Of a stretch of DNA of 16,108 nt, positions 14,488-16,108 are shown piece by piece. Made by a program: the position numbers and the translations under genes. The DNA is from Clostridiales bacterium. GTDB taxonomy: Bacteria > Bacillota > Clostridia > Oscillospirales > Oscillospiraceae. The notes beneath the pieces were generated by a model. The model ran no database searches and was not told the DNA's origin. It was given only the letters and a program-made list of their open reading frames with translations. The stretch's first letter is position 1; each line of letters starts with the position of its first letter. The stretch lies in contig JAHZEF010000028.1 in assembly GCA_019422005.1 (NCBI GenBank), forward strand, positions 2,825 through 18,932, in the 5' to 3' direction.

Positions 14488-14518
14488 AAAAAAAATCGCC
14501 CCGGACTACCGGGACGAT
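14488..14518 (-). terminator. Intrinsic terminator of the TVP38-family gene
   Basis: On the minus strand ATCGTCCCGG (14518-14509) pairs with CCGGGGCGAT (14504-14495, one G-T pair) across the loop TAGT and runs into eight T residues. The gene's stop codon TAG is the loop itself. It separates this unit from the BlaI promoter only 10 bases further on. Confidence 0.92.
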
Positions 14519-15234
14519 TGTTTCATCTTTGCAGTCAGGCGGTGTACCGTGCCCAGCAGTTGGGCCCGGAAGCAGGTCAGCAGCACCACCGCCAGCAGCG
14601 ATGCGGCAAATACCGCCGCCGCCAGCAGATAGTCTCCGGCCAGGATGCGTCCGCCGATGAGGCACATGACAAAGATCGGCATCAGGGAACCGGCGCAGAC
14701 CGCGGCGGCAAACTGCCGGAATTTCATGGGCGTCCGGGCGGCGGCGTAGGGGATGATGCCGTTGGGGACGACGGGAATGATGCAGGCCATGGCGGTCATA
14801 TAGGCCGGCATTTCGGCGCCGCTGAGAAACCGTACCTTTTGCAGCAGTCCCTTTCCGCCGCCGGGCGCCAGCCGCTCCATCAGGGAGTTCAGGCGCCGGG
14901 AGGCGGCAAATACCGCCAGATTGGCCGACACATACGATACGTAGCAGATGGCGGAGCCCTTCCACACGCCGTAGACAATTCAGGCGGCAACCTGGATGGG
15001 TGCGCCGGGCAGCACAATGGATACCACCTGCAAAAATTGCAGCAGCGCTGTACAGATCAGCCCGGCGGCATTGTCGGCCGAGGCAAGATACGCTTCCATT
15101 TCCGGCTCGCTGCCGCTCTTGAGCACGGGCCAGAGGTCGGGCATGGCCTTGACAAACGCCGCGTAAAACAGCCCCAGCACCAGCCCGGCCGCCGCAAGGC
15201 TCACCGCAATGCGGATCAACACCGTTCTTTTCAT
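14506..15234 (-). pseudogene. TVP38/TMEM64 (DedA-like) membrane protein interrupted by in-frame TGA
   Basis: Read through one TGA (14982-14980), this frame encodes 242 residues, the usual length of TVP38/TMEM64 proteins, with a first helix (about 8-28), the re-entrant core LQFLQVVSIVLPGAPIQVAA-stop-IVYGVWKGSAICYVSYVSANLAVF, and PVVPNGIIPYAAARTPMKFRQF followed by two C-terminal helices. Relatives have a small residue, mostly Gly, at the stop position, so a single G to T change (GGA to TGA) explains it. Without read-through the product is an 84-residue fragment. A GTG at 14967 could start the second half but has no ribosome site. Several other genes here end in TGA, so the codon is a real stop. 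A mutation or a base-call error are both possible. The ATG at 15234 lies 34 bases after the preceding gene. Confidence 0.8.
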
Positions 15235-15268
15235 ATCCGTTTCCGTTCCCCAGGGATGCGGCTTATCA

Positions 15269-15676
15269 TCAGGCCTGCCCGCGTTTTTTGCGGGTGAAGG
15301 CCAGATAGATCACGTGAAAGACCAGGGTAAAGATCACCGCAAACATCCGGACGCCGTTGTCGGCCACCATGGGGCTGCCGTCGCCGTAGAGCTGCGCCGA
15401 AGCGGCGTTGACGTACCAGCCCAGCAGGAACAGCGCCGCCGCCAGGGCCACGCGCAGGACCAGCAGCGGGGAACCGCCCCGGCATGCGGCATGAAAGGCG
15501 TCCCGGGTTTTGGGCGACAGGAGGATGATGGCCACAGAGGCCGCCAGCGCCACACCCCAGGCCAGATACAGCCCCTTGAGCGCCGCCAGCTCCCAGCGGC
15601 AGATCAGATCCGCCACCGCCGCGGCGGATACGGCCAGTCCCGCCAGGGAGGCCACATTGAAAACCGTTTTGTTCAC
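15269..15676 (-). CDS. Small integral membrane protein, four predicted helices
   Basis: I do not recognise the family. The 135 residues form four hydrophobic segments at about 7-25, 34-53, 71-92 and 109-127, with short loops and a basic C-terminal end (FTRKKRGQA). The start is a GTG at 15676 with AAAGG 10 bases upstream. No promoter is visible in the 29 bases between it and the 5S rRNA terminator, so it may depend on read-through from the 5S unit. It precedes the TVP38-family gene by 34 bases and probably forms an operon with it. Confidence 0.8.
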   Translation of the reverse strand: MNKTVFNVASLAGLAVSAAAVADLICRWELAALKGLYLAWGVALAASVAIILLSPKTRDAFHAACRGGSPLLVLRVALAAALFLLGWYVNAASAQLYGDGSPMVADNGVRMFAVIFTLVFHVIYLAFTRKKRGQA

Positions 15677-15705
15677 TGTACCACAGCCTTTCTGTTGTTT
15701 TCTGT

Positions 15706-15742
15706 AAAAAGAAAACGAGAGCAGCGATTGCTACTCTCGTTT
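15706..15742 (-). terminator. Intrinsic terminator of 5S rRNA
   Basis: AAACGAGAG (15742-15734 on the minus strand) continues through a G-T pair and AGC/GCT to form a 13-bp stem with a four-base loop, closed by CTCTCGTTT and followed by TTTTCTTTTT-like sequence down to 15706. It starts two bases after the 5S 3' end. Confidence 0.9.
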
Positions 15743-15744
15743 GT

Positions 15745-15859
<115 letters not shown>

Positions 15860-15899
15860 TATATATCTGTTACCAGGCTTTCACCTGAGAACATTTGAA

Positions 15900-15928
15900 A
15901 TACTACCAAATCTCAACCCGTTTGTCAA
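15900..15928 (-). promoter_or_regulatory. Dedicated promoter of the 5S rRNA gene
   Basis: TTGACA (15928-15923) and TAGTAT (15905-15900) are 17 bases apart on the minus strand, about 34 bases upstream of the likely transcription start to the 5S 5' end at 15859. A small hairpin (CAGG, six bases, CCTG) lies in the leader and may mark processing. Confidence 0.75.
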
Positions 15929-15957
15929 GCCTTAATTTGGTTCCCCCGTCTCTTTTA

Positions 15958-15981
15958 CACGATGAAACCTACTTCATCGTG
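15958..15981. other. 9-bp perfect hairpin in the tRNA-5S spacer
   Basis: CACGATGAA (15958-15966) and TTCATCGTG (15973-15981) pair perfectly across a six-base loop. Neither strand has a T-run directly behind it. It lies upstream of the 5S promoter and may be part of the tRNA transcript end or a protein site. Confidence 0.45.
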
Positions 15982-15985
15982 AAGG

Positions 15986-16046
15986 AAAAAAGGAAGAAGC
16001 GAATGCGCAGTTTTCAGCGCCAGCTGGAAACAGAGCGCAGCGGCTT
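15986..16046 (-). terminator. Possible terminator structure behind tRNA-Glu
   Basis: On the minus strand AAGC (16046-16043) and TGCGC (16039-16035 side) can pair with GCGCA (16008-16004) and GCTT (16000-15997) around an internal loop, followed after five bases by six T residues (15991-15986). It would end the tRNA transcript before the 5S promoter. The pairing is imperfect. Confidence 0.4.
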
Positions 16047-16056
16047 TCTTTTTGAC

Positions 16057-16108
16057 TGGTGACCCGTACCGGATTCGAACCGATGTTAACGGCGTGAGAG
16101 GCCGCTGT
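16057..16108 (-). tRNA. tRNA-Glu (anticodon CTC), 3' part
   Basis: The visible 52 nt contain the anticodon arm (GCGGC, loop CTCTCAC, GCCGT) with anticodon CTC at 16098-16096, a variable region, the T arm with loop TTCGAAT, the 3' acceptor strand ACGGGTC, A73 and an encoded CCA (16059-16057). About 23 bases of the 5' part (acceptor and D arm) lie beyond the right edge. The CTC anticodon and the ACGGGTCACCA end fit glutamate tRNA. Confidence 0.92.

Noticed and set aside
14980..14982. Selenocysteine or recoded TGA in the TVP38-family gene
   Set aside because: The family has no Cys or redox residue at this site, no convincing SECIS-type hairpin directly follows, and TGA serves as the normal stop of several other genes here.
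15860..16056. Remnant of 23S rRNA or another small RNA between tRNA-Glu and 5S
   Set aside because: I recognise no 23S 3'-end sequence; the spacer is explained by a promoter, hairpins and a possible tRNA terminator.

Overview
The window looks like chromosomal core DNA of a high-GC Gram-positive anaerobe of the class Clostridia, probably an Oscillospiraceae-type gut bacterium. That placement is inference from gene content (YtrA-type GntR, BlaI/M56 pair, TVP38, standalone 5S), strong AGGAGG-type ribosome sites and sigma-A promoters in a GC-rich genome; no marker gene was compared. I see no phage genes, insertion sequence, CRISPR array or transfer module.

Layout, left to right. (1) 1-2669, minus strand: an OmpR-type response regulator, its sensor kinase (reading frame broken by an apparent one-base shift near 1692) and the start of a single-pass membrane protein that runs off the left edge. 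The regulator gene and the membrane protein gene both have a TATAAT box with no clear -35, and at the same distance upstream of it a near-identical 17-bp tandem half-site, so the regulator probably controls both. (2) 2790-4711, plus strand: typA/bipA with its own promoter, followed by a perfect 16-bp hairpin. (3) 4844-8639, minus strand: a five-gene operon of a YtrA-like GntR repressor, two integral membrane proteins, an ABC ATPase and a secreted propeller-like protein, driven by a consensus promoter whose -10 is covered by a 21-bp perfect palindrome. (4) 8686-9160, minus strand: a two-CBS-domain protein with its own promoter and terminator. (5) 9199-11982, minus strand: trmL-pgk-tpiA, joining a tRNA wobble methyltransferase to two glycolytic enzymes. 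(6) 12107-14478, minus strand: a BlaI-type repressor and an M56 (BlaR1-like) membrane metallopeptidase whose outer domain has no recognisable penicillin-binding motifs; the promoter carries two BlaI-type dyads. (7) 14488-15676, minus strand: a TVP38/TMEM64-family membrane protein interrupted by an in-frame TGA, preceded by a small four-helix membrane protein. (8) 15706-16108, minus strand: a 5S rRNA gene with its own promoter and terminator and no 16S or 23S in view, and the 3' part of tRNA-Glu(CTC) at the right edge.

The recurring theme is envelope sensing: a two-component system with a membrane target, a GntR-controlled ABC transporter with an exported partner, and a BlaI/M56 pair with an unusual sensor domain. 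Two genes look disrupted by single changes (kinase frameshift, TVP38 nonsense codon). Either could be a real mutation or an assembly error, and only reads or related genomes can decide. The points most worth following are the shared tandem site of the two-component system, the GntR/ABC operon with its exported protein, and the M56 protein with an internal lipobox-like cysteine.
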